DNA of 20,319 nucleotides from Propionibacteriaceae bacterium UBA5174 (GTDB lineage: Bacteria; Actinomycetota; Actinomycetes; Propionibacteriales; Propionibacteriaceae), in the NCBI GenBank assembly GCA_002413345.1, contig DHWU01000072.1, positions 1 through 20,319 of the forward strand. The letters are read 5' to 3'. The notes below the pieces were generated by a model, which did not search any database, had not been told where the DNA came from, and saw only the letters and a program-made list of their open reading frames with translations. The position numbers were made by a program, and so were the translations under genes. Below are positions 7,553 to 15,263 of this stretch, piece by piece. Position 1 is the first letter of the stretch; each line of letters starts with the position of its first letter.

Positions 7553-8356
7553 TCAGCTAGTCAGCGAAGCCATCTGTTCGGCGATCATCGCCATTGCCCG
7601 TTCCGGGGCCAGCCGGGTCAATCGGTCCAGCATCTTGGCGTCCGAACCGATCGTGGCCCGATAAGCCCCCTTCTGCATTGCCGCGACGATCACTTCACCG
7701 GCATCAACCGCTGAGGTCAGCTTGAACTTGCTGTTGTCAGCATCGACGCCGCCGGGTGCTTCCACTCCGCTGTTGGCGGTGATGTTGGTCGCGATCGCGC
7801 CCGGAAAGACCACGGTCACCTGCACTGGAGTGTCTCGCAACTCGGCGTGCAGGCCTTCGGTGAGTAGTTTCAGAGCGGCTTTACTGGCGCCATAGATCGT
7901 CTGCCCAGGCACCGGAATGAACCCGCCCATGCTGGAGACATTCACAATCGCAGCGGACGGACGCTTCAGCAGTTCGGGCAGAAACGCCTGAAGCAGGTTA
8001 ACCGGTCCCCAGAAGTTCACTGCAAATACCTTGTCCATTTCCGCACGGCTCAATTCCGCGAACGGCACGAACTTCTGAATGATCCCGGCGACGTTCAACA
8101 ACGCGTCAACGGCCCCGTGGGTCGCGATTACGGCCTCGGGCAACTCCGCGACGGCGTCAGCATCGGTGACATTGACTAGATGGGTGCTCAGTTTGGTGGC
8201 CAACTCCCCGGCCAACTCCACCGTTTCGGCTAGTCCCTGGGCGTCAAGATCGATGGCGGCCACCGATCCACCCTTTCTCAAGAGGTTCAGAACCACTTCA
8301 CGACCGATGCCGTTACCCCCACCGGTGACTACAAATACCTTGTCTGCGATGTCCAC
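7553..8356 (-). CDS. Short-chain dehydrogenase/reductase (SDR)
   Basis: 267 residues from the GTG at 8356, chosen because an AGAGAGG ribosome site lies six bases upstream and the classical SDR N-terminus (DIADKVFVVTGGGNGIG) begins there; the frame stays open 17 codons further up without family similarity. The protein has the cofactor motif TGGGNGIG (11-18), the LLNVAG strand, the structural Asn in AVNFWG (about 114), and the catalytic Ser142, Tyr155 and Lys159 in NVSS...YGASK. D36 at the end of the second strand (AAIDLD) favours NAD(H). Length and motifs fit a complete classical SDR acting on an alcohol or ketone; the substrate is unknown. It stands alone, facing the flavoprotein gene across a shared terminator, and diverges from a small unknown gene. 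Confidence 0.88.
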   Translation of the reverse strand: MDIADKVFVVTGGGNGIGREVVLNLLRKGGSVAAIDLDAQGLAETVELAGELATKLSTHLVNVTDADAVAELPEAVIATHGAVDALLNVAGIIQKFVPFAELSRAEMDKVFAVNFWGPVNLLQAFLPELLKRPSAAIVNVSSMGGFIPVPGQTIYGASKAALKLLTEGLHAELRDTPVQVTVVFPGAIATNITANSGVEAPGGVDADNSKFKLTSAVDAGEVIVAAMQKGAYRATIGSDAKMLDRLTRLAPERAMAMIAEQMASLTS

Positions 8357-8487
8357 TCCACACCTCTCTGCACACTGCCGGAACAGTCTCCCTGAGCCGT
8401 TGTGCAAAGCATCCTCGGATCACTTAACCGGGGCAATAGGCACCGCCGACTGGCCCGCAATCACCGTGTCCGGTCAAATCCGCTGTT

Positions 8488-8517
8488 TTGAACTCGGCTG
8501 GCGGCAATCGGTTTATC
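8488..8517 (+). promoter_or_regulatory. Weak candidate promoter for the small 141-aa gene
   Basis: TTGAAC (8488-8493) and TTTATC (8512-8517) are 18 bases apart and lie 27 bases before the ATG at 8544, in the divergent gap shared with the short-chain dehydrogenase. Both hexamers are only partial matches to the housekeeping consensus, so this is tentative. Confidence 0.25.
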
Positions 8518-8543
8518 CGGCAGTTGTCGAGCTACCGTGAGGC

Positions 8544-8969
8544 ATGACCGACATCGACCAAGCGTTCTGGTCCAATCTGGAACAAGACCTGGCTTGTCTG
8601 ACCCCACTGGTGGAAAAGGTGCTTCACCGAGCCCAGTGGACGGCCGCGGATCTGAGCACCAGCTCCGATGGGCTCCCCCTAGTGAAAGCCACCTCGACGG
8701 CATTTGCCGATCCGGGTCGACCCACCCAGACTGGCCCCCCACTAGCCACAGCCGGACCAAGCCCAGGCGCCGTCGATGAGGACGAGGCACTCGCGATCAT
8801 CGCCGTCGCCCTCGCCGACCTGATCGAAGCGCGGACACTCGTTGAAATCGGCGAGCATCACAACGATGCCGATGTGGTCGCTCTCGAGCACGAACTCGCT
8901 TCAACCGCCGAGGCCCTTCGACAGCTCAGGGGCAATGTTCATGATCGCGGTCGAGCACTGCATGGCTGA
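8544..8969 (+). CDS. Hypothetical small acidic protein
   Basis: 141 residues of no family I recognise. The N-terminal 35 residues (DIDQAFWSNLEQDLACLTPLVEKVL) look helical. A Pro/Gly/Thr-rich linker spans about 55-78, and residues 78-136 form a predicted helical segment rich in Ala, Leu and Glu that could be a helical hairpin or coiled coil. There are no membrane segments or signal. GAGG lies only one base before the ATG, which is close for a ribosome site, so the start is not certain. Its stop and that of the convergent HdeD-like gene are one base apart. That tight convergence, and the lack of a competing frame, support it being real. A soluble accessory or regulatory protein is possible, but no role can be assigned. 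Confidence 0.55.
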   Translation: MTDIDQAFWSNLEQDLACLTPLVEKVLHRAQWTAADLSTSSDGLPLVKATSTAFADPGRPTQTGPPLATAGPSPGAVDEDEALAIIAVALADLIEARTLVEIGEHHNDADVVALEHELASTAEALRQLRGNVHDRGRALHG

Positions 8970-8970
8970 C

Positions 8971-9552
8971 TCAGGCCAGATAGCCGCGACCGAATTGGAA
9001 CCCGCGGACGATCCCGATCAGGCCGATCACCACTGCAGAAATGCCAACCACTAGCCACAACAGTTCCGCACCCCACAATGGCGAGGACAACATCGCTGCC
9101 CCGGCCAGCAGACTGATCACCGCGTAGACCGCAGTCCAGGCTTTCGAACCCGAATCTGGCAGCATCACAAACGAGACGATGCCGTCAATGACCCAAAGGA
9201 TGCCGATCATGATCCCGAGGAACAACGCCACCCCAGTCACGAACACCGCGGGGTTGGCAATGATCACGATCCCGGCCAATACGAACAGCACACCCAGAAG
9301 CAAGTAGCCGATCCTTGGCCCCACGCCCAGCTGACGACTGAAGACGCCGATACCCAGGTTCACAAGGCCCGCAGCCACTGCGTAGATGGCCAAGATGATT
9401 GCGATCACGCCGGCGACGTGGCCGGGCCAAATCAAGATCAACAACCCAGCGATTAACGCAAGTAGCCCAGCTACCCCCAAGGAGGCGCGAATGCTATTGA
9501 CTACCGATTTGTCGAGGTCTTCAGGGAATGGTGAAAATGAGGTGAAGGACAT
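8971..9552 (-). CDS. HdeD family (DUF308) integral membrane protein
   Basis: 193 residues from the ATG at 9552, chosen for GGAG seven bases upstream; the longer open frame to 9663 adds a basic segment unlike the family. After a 25-residue cytoplasmic start there are about six hydrophobic segments (roughly 26-43, 46-69, 81-100, 103-124, 136-156, 160-182), with the typical HdeD/DUF308 patterns GLLILIWPGHVAGV, VLFVLAGIVIIANP and GILWVIDGI. HdeD of E. coli is linked to acid resistance, but most actinobacterial members have no proven role; membrane stress adaptation is a reasonable guess. It lies 120 nt downstream of the end of the amino-acid operon on the same strand, in a gap with no visible terminator. 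It could receive read-through, but its own ribosome site and different character suggest independence. Confidence 0.85.
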   Translation of the reverse strand: MSFTSFSPFPEDLDKSVVNSIRASLGVAGLLALIAGLLILIWPGHVAGVIAIILAIYAVAAGLVNLGIGVFSRQLGVGPRIGYLLLGVLFVLAGIVIIANPAVFVTGVALFLGIMIGILWVIDGIVSFVMLPDSGSKAWTAVYAVISLLAGAAMLSSPLWGAELLWLVVGISAVVIGLIGIVRGFQFGRGYLA

Positions 9553-9672
9553 TGCGATACTCCTGCTCCAGCCGACGTTGGCGTGCCCCTTCAGCCTAGA
9601 ACCGGATCCATGGCACCGCTGGTCGACCGGATAAAAAGCAGCGAACGGCGGCAAACGCACCAACTGTCCGAG

Positions 9673-10449
9673 CTAAATCCAGCCGCCGTAGGGACGTTGT
9701 GCCACCGCGCTTTGTAGCCAACGGATCAGTGTGGTGAAGTCGAAGACCGGCAACCCGACCGCAGCCTGAATGGCCGCGGCGTATGGAGGTAGATCGCTGC
9801 ATTCCAACAGCACCGCACCCACCTGCGGATCGGCACATAGTTCCCGGGCCACCCCAACGACCTCAGCTTGCACTGCTTCGTTGTCGAAACTGCCACCGCC
9901 GGAAAGGATCACTGAAAACTCGGGGGCGTCCTGCAGCCCGCCAAAGACCAGGCTGGACGCATCTTGCACCCCGCACCCAGTCAGCAGTTCCGCGGTGATA
10001 GAAGTGGCATCGGCAGTCAACACCGCGATCTTGCGACCCGGCACCAAAGCCTGGATCCACGGCAACTGCACCATCGAGGACAGGGCCGTCGGCACGTTCA
10101 GCTGGGGCGCCACCTTGGCCTGATACTGGCCGAAAAAGCCACAGGCAGAACTGATCGCGCGCACCCCCTCAGCCTCGAGCTCGCGACAAGCAGCCAGTAC
10201 TGCCTCAGATACGTCGACGGCCTCTTCACCGAACAACGAATCGATGTCTAGACCGCGAACTGCCTTTAGCCGCACCGGAAAACTAAAAGTCGAGGCATTA
10301 ACCACATTGCCGGGCACCATCGGATACCAAACGTCCTCGATGTGGATGATGCCAACCGGGTATCCGGCCATGGCCTGGGCTGGCGCCATTTCCACCCGGC
10401 CCACCGCAGCTCCGGGGGCAAGGTAGCCGTAGGGACCAGATGCGCTCAC
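9673..10449 (-). CDS. Aspartate/glutamate (hydantoin) racemase family protein
   Basis: 258 residues. The GTG at 10449 overlaps the TAG of the upstream dehydrogenase gene by one base (TAGTG), so translation is probably coupled. The two catalytic cysteines of cofactor-independent racemases are present: Cys103 in SSACGFFG and Cys217 in LLECSDLPPYA. The N-terminal part (VGIIHIEDVWYPMVPGNVVNAS) is typical of an uncharacterised branch of the family with PGD/PGN motifs rather than of glutamate racemase MurI. The reaction would be proton exchange at a carbon alpha to a carboxylate, giving racemisation or epimerisation. As the last gene after a DadA-like dehydrogenase and RidA, it probably interconverts the isomers of the imported amino acid. 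Hydantoin racemase or a related isomerase/decarboxylase activity is the main alternative. Confidence 0.85.
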   Translation of the reverse strand: MSASGPYGYLAPGAAVGRVEMAPAQAMAGYPVGIIHIEDVWYPMVPGNVVNASTFSFPVRLKAVRGLDIDSLFGEEAVDVSEAVLAACRELEAEGVRAISSACGFFGQYQAKVAPQLNVPTALSSMVQLPWIQALVPGRKIAVLTADATSITAELLTGCGVQDASSLVFGGLQDAPEFSVILSGGGSFDNEAVQAEVVGVARELCADPQVGAVLLECSDLPPYAAAIQAAVGLPVFDFTTLIRWLQSAVAQRPYGGWI

Positions 10450-11696
10450 TACCGCCCACCGAACCGCTTGGGGGAAAGCAGCGCATAGGCAGCAGGCGCG
10501 GTGCCCTCCATCAACGAGCGCAACACCTTCGCCGTGGACGGAGCGTAGGTGAGCCCCAGCATCGCGTGACCGGTGGCCAAGAAGGTATTCGAACACCCTG
10601 GCACCAGCCCGATCACCGGGACGCCATCAGCCGACATCGGACGCAACCCGGCCCAAGCCGGCTCAGCACCGTTCAAGGGCACCTCGGGGTAGATGGTGTG
10701 CAAATCGGCGAGCAGCTTAGCTTCGGCCTTCGGGTTCACCGTGGCGTCGGGCTGGCCGATGATCATGCCCGATGATGCCCGCAGACCCCAATCCAGCGGC
10801 GTCACCGCAATGTGGGAGCTATCGGTCATCACCGAGCAACTGGGCTGCTTGGCCGAGTCATCAAACCGGACATCAATGGAGTATCCGCCCCCGGAGTAGA
10901 CCGGTAGCGAGTAGCCCAGCTTTGCGGCCAACTCCCGAGAAGCAACGCCAGCCGCAATTACGACCTGATCTGCGTCAAAGACCCCGTTGGTGGTGACCAC
11001 ACCACAGACTTCGCCGTCAGTGTGGACGAAGTCGATCACTCGGGCGTGCTCGACCAATTTGCCGCCCTGTTCCGCTATCGCAGCCACCAGGGCTTTCATC
11101 AGTGAAACCGGCTCAACCTGCAGATCACCTGGCGCGTAGTAGCCGTAGCTGATCTCGGGGGCGAGGTTCGGGTCCACTTCATGGACGGCAGCGGCACCGT
11201 CGAGCACCTTGATCCGGGCTTTGATGCCGGGGAAGTCATCGAAGATCGCCACCCCCGCCTCAAAGGTTTCCCGGCTGTCGAAGACGTGCATCGAGCCACC
11301 CTCGTGGCGTTCAAATTCGAGGCCGTCGGCGACATATTCGGCGTAGTCGTCCAACACCATCGTGGTCAGAATGTCTTGGGCGGCAGTACCGGCAGCGAAG
11401 TTGGACTTGGTGGTAGCCCAGGCCATCCGAGCCAAGAAGGCAACGAAGCCCGGCTCAAGTCTTGGCCGAATAGAGATTGCCTTATCGCCACTGAGCAGCG
11501 AGCGGGCCGCAGTCGTGATCGTCCCCGGAGCTGGCACTGGGAAAGACAACACTCCGGTGACAAGGGCGGCGTTGCCGTGCGAAGGGCCCTCACCGTAGGT
11601 GTCGCGCTCCAAAATGGTGACTTCGTGGCCGGCTTTCAACAACTCGTAGGCCGTGGCCAGACCAACGACACCAGCACCAACGATTACCGTACGCAT
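10449..11696 (-). CDS. FAD-dependent D-amino-acid dehydrogenase-like protein (DadA/DAO family)
   Basis: 415 residues, full length for DadA-type enzymes. The N-terminal FAD motif VIVGAGVVGLATAYELLKAGHEVTILER (GxGxxG at 7-12, Glu at the strand end) is intact. The GNAALV segment with the following PxPAPG corresponds to the ANAG...P region of DadA. The C-terminal GLRPMSADGVPVIGLV and ATGHAMLGLTYAPSTAK complete the FAD site. Such enzymes oxidise an amino acid, commonly the D form, to the imino acid and pass electrons to the respiratory chain or oxygen. The ATG overlaps the TGA of the RidA gene (TGATG), with GGAG upstream inside that gene. Pairing with RidA, which hydrolyses imines, and with a racemase fits this chemistry. 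D-hydroxyproline dehydrogenase or a sarcosine-oxidase-like amine oxidase are alternatives. Confidence 0.88.
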   Translation of the reverse strand: MRTVIVGAGVVGLATAYELLKAGHEVTILERDTYGEGPSHGNAALVTGVLSFPVPAPGTITTAARSLLSGDKAISIRPRLEPGFVAFLARMAWATTKSNFAAGTAAQDILTTMVLDDYAEYVADGLEFERHEGGSMHVFDSRETFEAGVAIFDDFPGIKARIKVLDGAAAVHEVDPNLAPEISYGYYAPGDLQVEPVSLMKALVAAIAEQGGKLVEHARVIDFVHTDGEVCGVVTTNGVFDADQVVIAAGVASRELAAKLGYSLPVYSGGGYSIDVRFDDSAKQPSCSVMTDSSHIAVTPLDWGLRASSGMIIGQPDATVNPKAEAKLLADLHTIYPEVPLNGAEPAWAGLRPMSADGVPVIGLVPGCSNTFLATGHAMLGLTYAPSTAKVLRSLMEGTAPAAYALLSPKRFGGR

Positions 11697-12076
11697 CAGT
11701 TAGCTCCATTCACGGCAGCGGTGACCAGCATCTCGATGCGGTAACCAGGCAAAGTGGCCCCGACGGTGGCCCGTGGGGGAAAGGGCGCAGGCACAATCTC
11801 GGCATAGGTGGCGTTGAAACCGGCGTAGTCGGCTTCAATATCGCCCAGAAAGACCTGCACCTGAACCAGATCGGCCAAGCTGGAGCCAGCCGCGTCCAGG
11901 ATCGATTCAAGCAACTCGAAGCTATATCGGGTCTGTTCCTCGATAGTTTCGCCGCGCACCTGCCCGGTGACCGGGTCGTGGGAGGTGATTCCCGAAGTGA
12001 ACAGTAGATCGCCCACCACCTTGCCGTGGCTGTAGGCGGCTACTGATTCACCGACGGAAATAGTCTTGACCTGCAT
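11696..12076 (-). CDS. ridA: RidA (YjgF/UK114) family imine/enamine deaminase
   Basis: 126 residues, the standard family length. Arg102 in PPRATVGATLPG binds the carboxylate of the imino acid, and Glu115 in YRIEMLVTA matches the RidA-subgroup glutamate, so it looks competent as a 2-iminoacid deaminase rather than an inactive Rid relative. It also has the LLFTSGI and SFELLESIL segments of the trimeric fold. It acts in the cytoplasm, speeding release of ammonia and the 2-oxoacid from reactive imines. The next gene is a flavin amino-acid dehydrogenase that makes such imines, and the two overlap at TGATG, so production of both should be matched. It starts 14 bases after the ABC ATPase stop, with an AGGAAGAAG ribosome site. 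The symbol is given at family level; this is an operon-dedicated copy, not necessarily the housekeeping one. Confidence 0.92.
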   Translation of the reverse strand: MQVKTISVGESVAAYSHGKVVGDLLFTSGITSHDPVTGQVRGETIEEQTRYSFELLESILDAAGSSLADLVQVQVFLGDIEADYAGFNATYAEIVPAPFPPRATVGATLPGYRIEMLVTAAVNGAN

Positions 12077-12090
12077 TGGTTGTCTTCTTC

Positions 12091-12897
12091 CTATCTGTTG
12101 ACCGCTGAGAGGAACTTGCGGGTGCGTTCCTCAGCCGGATCACTCATCACCTGTTCGGGCACACCCTGCTCGATGATCGCGCCGTCTTCCATCACCACAA
12201 GGTGGTCACCGATGGTGCGGGCGAAGCCCATCTCGTGGGTCACTACCAGCATGGTCATGCCAGAGGCCGCGACCTCTTTCATTACTGCCAACACCTCTTG
12301 GGCCAGCTCTGGGTCCAGCGCCGAGGTGGGCTCGTCGAAGAGCATTACCTTCGGATCTAGGGCGAGCGCGCGGGCAATCGCCACTCGCTGTTGCTGGCCA
12401 CCAGAAATCTTGGCCGGGTAGGCATCGGCCTTATCGGCCAGGCCAACCCGCTCCAGCAATTCTTTGCCGCGAGTCCGGGCTTGTTCTTCGCTGCACTTCA
12501 GCACTCGGCGCTGCGGCAGCACGATGTTGTCCAGCACCGTCATGTGCGGGAAAAGGTTGAATGACTGAAAGACCATGCCGACATTGCGACGCAATGTCAG
12601 CAGATCGCGGCGAGAATGACTGCGGCCAGCTTCAAGGTATTGGCCGGCGATGATCATGTTGCCGCCGTCGGGCTGCTCGAGCAGGTTTACGCAGCGCAGC
12701 AGCGTGCTCTTGCCCGCACCGCTGGGACCGATGATCGAACAGACCTCGCCTTCTTTGACTCGCAACGAGACCTTCTTCAACACCTGATGCCCGGCGAAAG
12801 CCTTTTCGATGGCGGCCAACTCGATCACGTAGTTGACGGCGTTCGTCCTGATGTCCCGTTTGCCGCTGTAGTGGCCCGGTTCGACGGTTTCAGCCAT
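12091..12897 (-). CDS. Polar amino-acid ABC transporter ATP-binding protein
   Basis: 268 residues from the ATG at 12897, chosen for GGAG six bases upstream; the frame is open further up but runs into the substrate-binding gene. All ATPase motifs are intact: Walker A GPSGAGKS (57-64), Q-loop VFQSFNLF with Q111, signature SGGQQQR (165-171), Walker B VMLFDEP (184-190) and switch His221 in VVTHEMGFAR. FNLFPHMTVLDN and EQGVPEQV are typical of the GlnQ/HisP group that drives polar amino-acid import. There are about 22 extra N-terminal residues ahead of the domain. It works with the two permeases and the lipoprotein encoded just upstream. A hairpin at 12931-12960 in the preceding gap may lower its expression relative to the binding protein. 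Confidence 0.95.
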   Translation of the reverse strand: MAETVEPGHYSGKRDIRTNAVNYVIELAAIEKAFAGHQVLKKVSLRVKEGEVCSIIGPSGAGKSTLLRCVNLLEQPDGGNMIIAGQYLEAGRSHSRRDLLTLRRNVGMVFQSFNLFPHMTVLDNIVLPQRRVLKCSEEQARTRGKELLERVGLADKADAYPAKISGGQQQRVAIARALALDPKVMLFDEPTSALDPELAQEVLAVMKEVAASGMTMLVVTHEMGFARTIGDHLVVMEDGAIIEQGVPEQVMSDPAEERTRKFLSAVNR

Positions 12898-12930
12898 TGG
12901 ATTCTCCAGATTCGCGAGTGGTTGCTGAGC

Positions 12931-12960
12931 ACCGGTGGCCCGAGGTGCCGGGCCACCGGT
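12931..12960 (-). promoter_or_regulatory. Intercistronic hairpin between binding-protein and ATPase genes
   Basis: ACCGGTGGCCCG (12931-12942) pairs perfectly with CGGGCCACCGGT (12949-12960): 12 GC-rich pairs with a 6-base loop. It begins eight bases after the stop of the substrate-binding gene in the direction of transcription and ends 33 bases before the ATPase start. No T tract follows leftward, so full termination is unlikely. Such hairpins behind binding-protein genes commonly shield the 3' end or attenuate read-through, giving more binding protein than transporter. Confidence 0.75.
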
Positions 12961-12967
12961 TAACAGA

Positions 12968-13822
12968 TCAGCTTTCCAGCAGGTAGCTGTCGGTGACCTT
13001 GGTTTCCTTGGGATCAACGTTGTACTTGGTGAAGATCTCGGCCAACTTGCCATTGGCGCGCAAGGTGGCGATGTCCTCGTTCAACGCTTTCCCCAGCGCG
13101 GCATTGTCCTTGGTGTAAGGCAAACCCGATTCGGCTGGCTTCACCGAGGCGCCGATGCGGCTATCTGCCTGCGCGGTCACGACCTGCCAGCCTGGGTTGT
13201 CCTTGGCGTGCAGCTCACCCACCGGAATCGAATCGATACCGACATCGATGCGTCCGGCGTTGAGGTCAGCCCACATCTCGACGTTGGACTTGTAGATCTT
13301 CAGCGAACCACCCATTACCTTCTTCAGGTCAGCCACCCACAGGTACCCGTCCACGGTGCCCACCTTGCGGGTGATGATGGTGGGAATGTCGGAGATGCCG
13401 TCCTTTGAGATGATGCCCATACCGTCGTAGTACATCGGTTCACTCAGACCAACGATTTCAGCGCGGCTGGTGGTGCGGTAATAGTCACCCACGGCGATGT
13501 CGGCGCGACCGGACTGTACTGCCGGCACCGCGCCGCTGTACTCAACCTGGACGTAATCGGGGGTAAGGCATTCCATACCGGCGATCGCTGCGGCGATGTC
13601 GACGTCAATGCCCGACGCAGTGCCGTTGGTGACCGAAACGAATGGAGCGAAATCCGGTGCTGCGATGGTCAGCTTGCCACCGGAAATAGTGGTCACTCCG
13701 GAATGGACTGCGGTACAACCAGGGATGCCAGAGGCAGCCGGAGTAGTGGCCGAACAGCCGGTCAAAAGCAGACCGGTGGCGACGGAACCCGCAGCCAAGG
13801 CCTTGAATAGTGTGTTGGACAT
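12968..13822 (-). CDS. Amino-acid ABC transporter substrate-binding lipoprotein
   Basis: 284 residues from the ATG at 13822, preferred because AGGGGAAAGG lies just upstream; an in-frame ATG at 13843 would add MKKRGKA. A hydrophobic signal ends in the lipobox LLLTGC with Cys23 as the lipidation site, so the mature protein is tethered outside the membrane. It belongs to the periplasmic binding family 3 (Lys/Arg/Orn/His/Gln type): KLTIAAPDFAPF at the N-terminus, GIDVDIAAAIA, SGRADIAVGDYYRTTSRAEIVGLSEPMYYDGMGII and the C-terminal LGKALNEDIATLRANGKLAEIFTKYNVD. The family's usual ligand-contacting Arg lies in YYRTTSRA. It delivers the substrate that the rest of the operon consumes; which amino acid cannot be read from the motifs. 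Confidence 0.93.
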   Translation of the reverse strand: MSNTLFKALAAGSVATGLLLTGCSATTPAASGIPGCTAVHSGVTTISGGKLTIAAPDFAPFVSVTNGTASGIDVDIAAAIAGMECLTPDYVQVEYSGAVPAVQSGRADIAVGDYYRTTSRAEIVGLSEPMYYDGMGIISKDGISDIPTIITRKVGTVDGYLWVADLKKVMGGSLKIYKSNVEMWADLNAGRIDVGIDSIPVGELHAKDNPGWQVVTAQADSRIGASVKPAESGLPYTKDNAALGKALNEDIATLRANGKLAEIFTKYNVDPKETKVTDSYLLES

Positions 13823-13861
13823 TGCCTTTCCCCTTTTCTTCATTCTGTAATCGCAGTCGAC

Positions 13862-14515
13862 TCACTGGCGGAGCGTGATGCGTTCCTCAACCTTGTTCGT
13901 CAGCCAGCTGGCTGGGATGGTGATTGCCGCGTACATGAGTCCGGCGAGGGCAAAGATCTCCAACGCCCGGAAACTACTGGAGGAGATCCCGCTAGCGACG
14001 GCGGTGAGCTCGCTCACGGTGATTGAGTAAGCCAAACTGGTCACTTGGAAGATCTGGATGGCGAAGCCCATCAGCGCTGGGATCGCCACCCGCAGCCCCT
14101 GCGGCACGATCACGAATCGCAGCACGTCGACCGGGGTCATTGCCAAGGCCTGCGCTGCTTCAATCGAGCCTGGGCTAACCGCTTTCAGTCCGCCTCGGAT
14201 GTACTCGCTGGTGTAGGCCGCGGTGGTGTAAGTGAGGCCGATCACGGCACACACGAACCCCTCCGGAGTCCACTGGAGCAGCGGCAATCCGAAGTAGACC
14301 ACGTAGAGCACCACCAGGGCCGGTGCACCTCGACCGATCTCCACCAAGGCGATACTCAACCAACGCACCGGCCGCAGCTTGGAGCCGGTGCCCAATGCCA
14401 GCAGGAGTCCCAGCGGCAAACCGAACAGCAGCGCCAACCCAGCCAGCTGAAGTGACACTCCCAGACCCGCGAGCATCTGCGGGAAGTTCTTGGCCCAGAA
14501 CGCGAAGGTATTCAT
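13862..14515 (-). CDS. Amino-acid ABC transporter permease (second)
   Basis: 217 residues of the HisM/GlnP-type permease family, with about five membrane segments. The EAA loop that docks on the ATPase is at about 119-141 (IEAAQALAMTPVDVLRFVIVPQGLR). Other family marks are EIGRGAPALVVLYVVYFGLP and YTTAAYTSEYIRGGL. The ATG overlaps the TGA of the upstream permease by four bases (ATGA), so the two are translationally coupled and should form a heterodimer. The ribosome site (GCGGGTG) is weak, consistent with coupling. The substrate-binding gene follows after 39 bases. Confidence 0.94.
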   Translation of the reverse strand: MNTFAFWAKNFPQMLAGLGVSLQLAGLALLFGLPLGLLLALGTGSKLRPVRWLSIALVEIGRGAPALVVLYVVYFGLPLLQWTPEGFVCAVIGLTYTTAAYTSEYIRGGLKAVSPGSIEAAQALAMTPVDVLRFVIVPQGLRVAIPALMGFAIQIFQVTSLAYSITVSELTAVASGISSSSFRALEIFALAGLMYAAITIPASWLTNKVEERITLRQ

Positions 14516-15150
14516 CGTGCACCCGCTGCCTGAAGTCGACTCTCCATGCCGCGAGCCATCAACCCGAAGGGCACTGACAGCCCGATGTAAACCGCGGCTG
14601 CCACGAAGAACACGTAGATACCCTCCGGTGAGTTGCGGGCATAAGTGGTCGCCGTGAACACCATTTCGGTAACTCCGATCACCGAAGCAATCGATGAGTC
14701 TTTAATCAGTCCGATGAAGTAGGTAGCCAGGCCGGGCAACATGGCGCGCAGCGCCTGCGGCGAGATCACCCTGGTGAAACTGGTCCAGCCGCTCAGGCCC
14801 AGGGCCTTACAGGCTTCAAACTGCCCGCGGTGTACCGCTAGCAGGCCACCGCGGAAGATCTCAGCCAAGTAGCCAGCAGAGACCACTCCCAGGCCAATAA
14901 TCCCGGCCTCGATCGGGTTGAATCTAATCTTCAACACCGGCAGTCCGAAGTAGATTAGAAACAACCAAACAATCGGCGGAATGCCCCGAAACAGATCGAT
15001 GATAAACATCGCCAGAGCCTTCACTGGAGCCATCGTCGAGCGCCGCAGGAATGTCAGCGGAATGGCGAGAATGAAACCTATCAGAAAGGCCCCAGCAGTT
15101 ACCAACAGGGTGTAGGGGACGGCCATCAGGATGGCCCAAAAGCCTTGCAT
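14512..15150 (-). CDS. Amino-acid ABC transporter permease (first)
   Basis: 212 residues, again HisM/HisQ-like, with about five membrane segments. It has IDLFRGIPPIVWLFLIYFGLP, SAGYLAEIFRGGL and the EAA loop FEACKALGLSGWTSFTRVISPQALR (about 111-135). Here EAA reads EAC, a minor variation. The ATG follows GGAAGGGG by five bases. It is the first transporter gene, after a 113-nt gap downstream of the alcohol dehydrogenase that holds a candidate operator, so the transporter half of the operon may have its own promoter. The downstream overlap (ATGA) couples it to the second permease. Confidence 0.94.
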   Translation of the reverse strand: MQGFWAILMAVPYTLLVTAGAFLIGFILAIPLTFLRRSTMAPVKALAMFIIDLFRGIPPIVWLFLIYFGLPVLKIRFNPIEAGIIGLGVVSAGYLAEIFRGGLLAVHRGQFEACKALGLSGWTSFTRVISPQALRAMLPGLATYFIGLIKDSSIASVIGVTEMVFTATTYARNSPEGIYVFFVAAAVYIGLSVPFGLMARGMESRLQAAGAR

Positions 15151-15246
15151 CTTGACCCCTTCCAGCTAGCTGTCTACCAGTGATAGAAGACTAGCTCGGG
15201 TTTGTTTCATAAATCTTGCGGAAAAGTCGCCTCAGATTGCCTTCAC

Positions 15247-15262
15247 GTTACCGTCAAGTTAC
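15247..15262 (-). promoter_or_regulatory. Candidate operator: GTAAC-N6-GTAAC ahead of the transporter genes
   Basis: Reading leftward, GTAACTTGACGGTAAC is a direct repeat of GTAAC with an 11-base period, one helical turn, lying in the only large gap inside the operon (15151-15263). A third weaker element (GCAAT) follows at the same spacing. The form agrees with the actinobacterial GlnR box as generally described (GTnAC-N6-GnAAC), which would tie the transporter to nitrogen supply, but it could equally be the site of the PucR-type regulator. TTGACG inside it could serve as a -35 element; no good -10 follows at normal distance. Confidence 0.4.
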
Positions 15263-15263
15263 G

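Noticed and set aside
12898..13053. N-terminal extension of the ATPase into the substrate-binding gene
   Set aside because: The extension is not ATPase-like and lies antiphase in the binding-protein gene; the ATG at 12897 has a proper ribosome site.
9673..15150. Ectoine uptake and breakdown (ehu/eut-doe type)
   Set aside because: An ABC importer and a racemase-family gene recall it, but no hydrolase, deacylase or EutB/EutC-like gene is present.
15160..15230. Housekeeping promoter in the gap before the transporter genes
   Set aside because: TATGAA-like and TTGACG hexamers occur but not at workable spacing; only the GTAAC repeat was kept.
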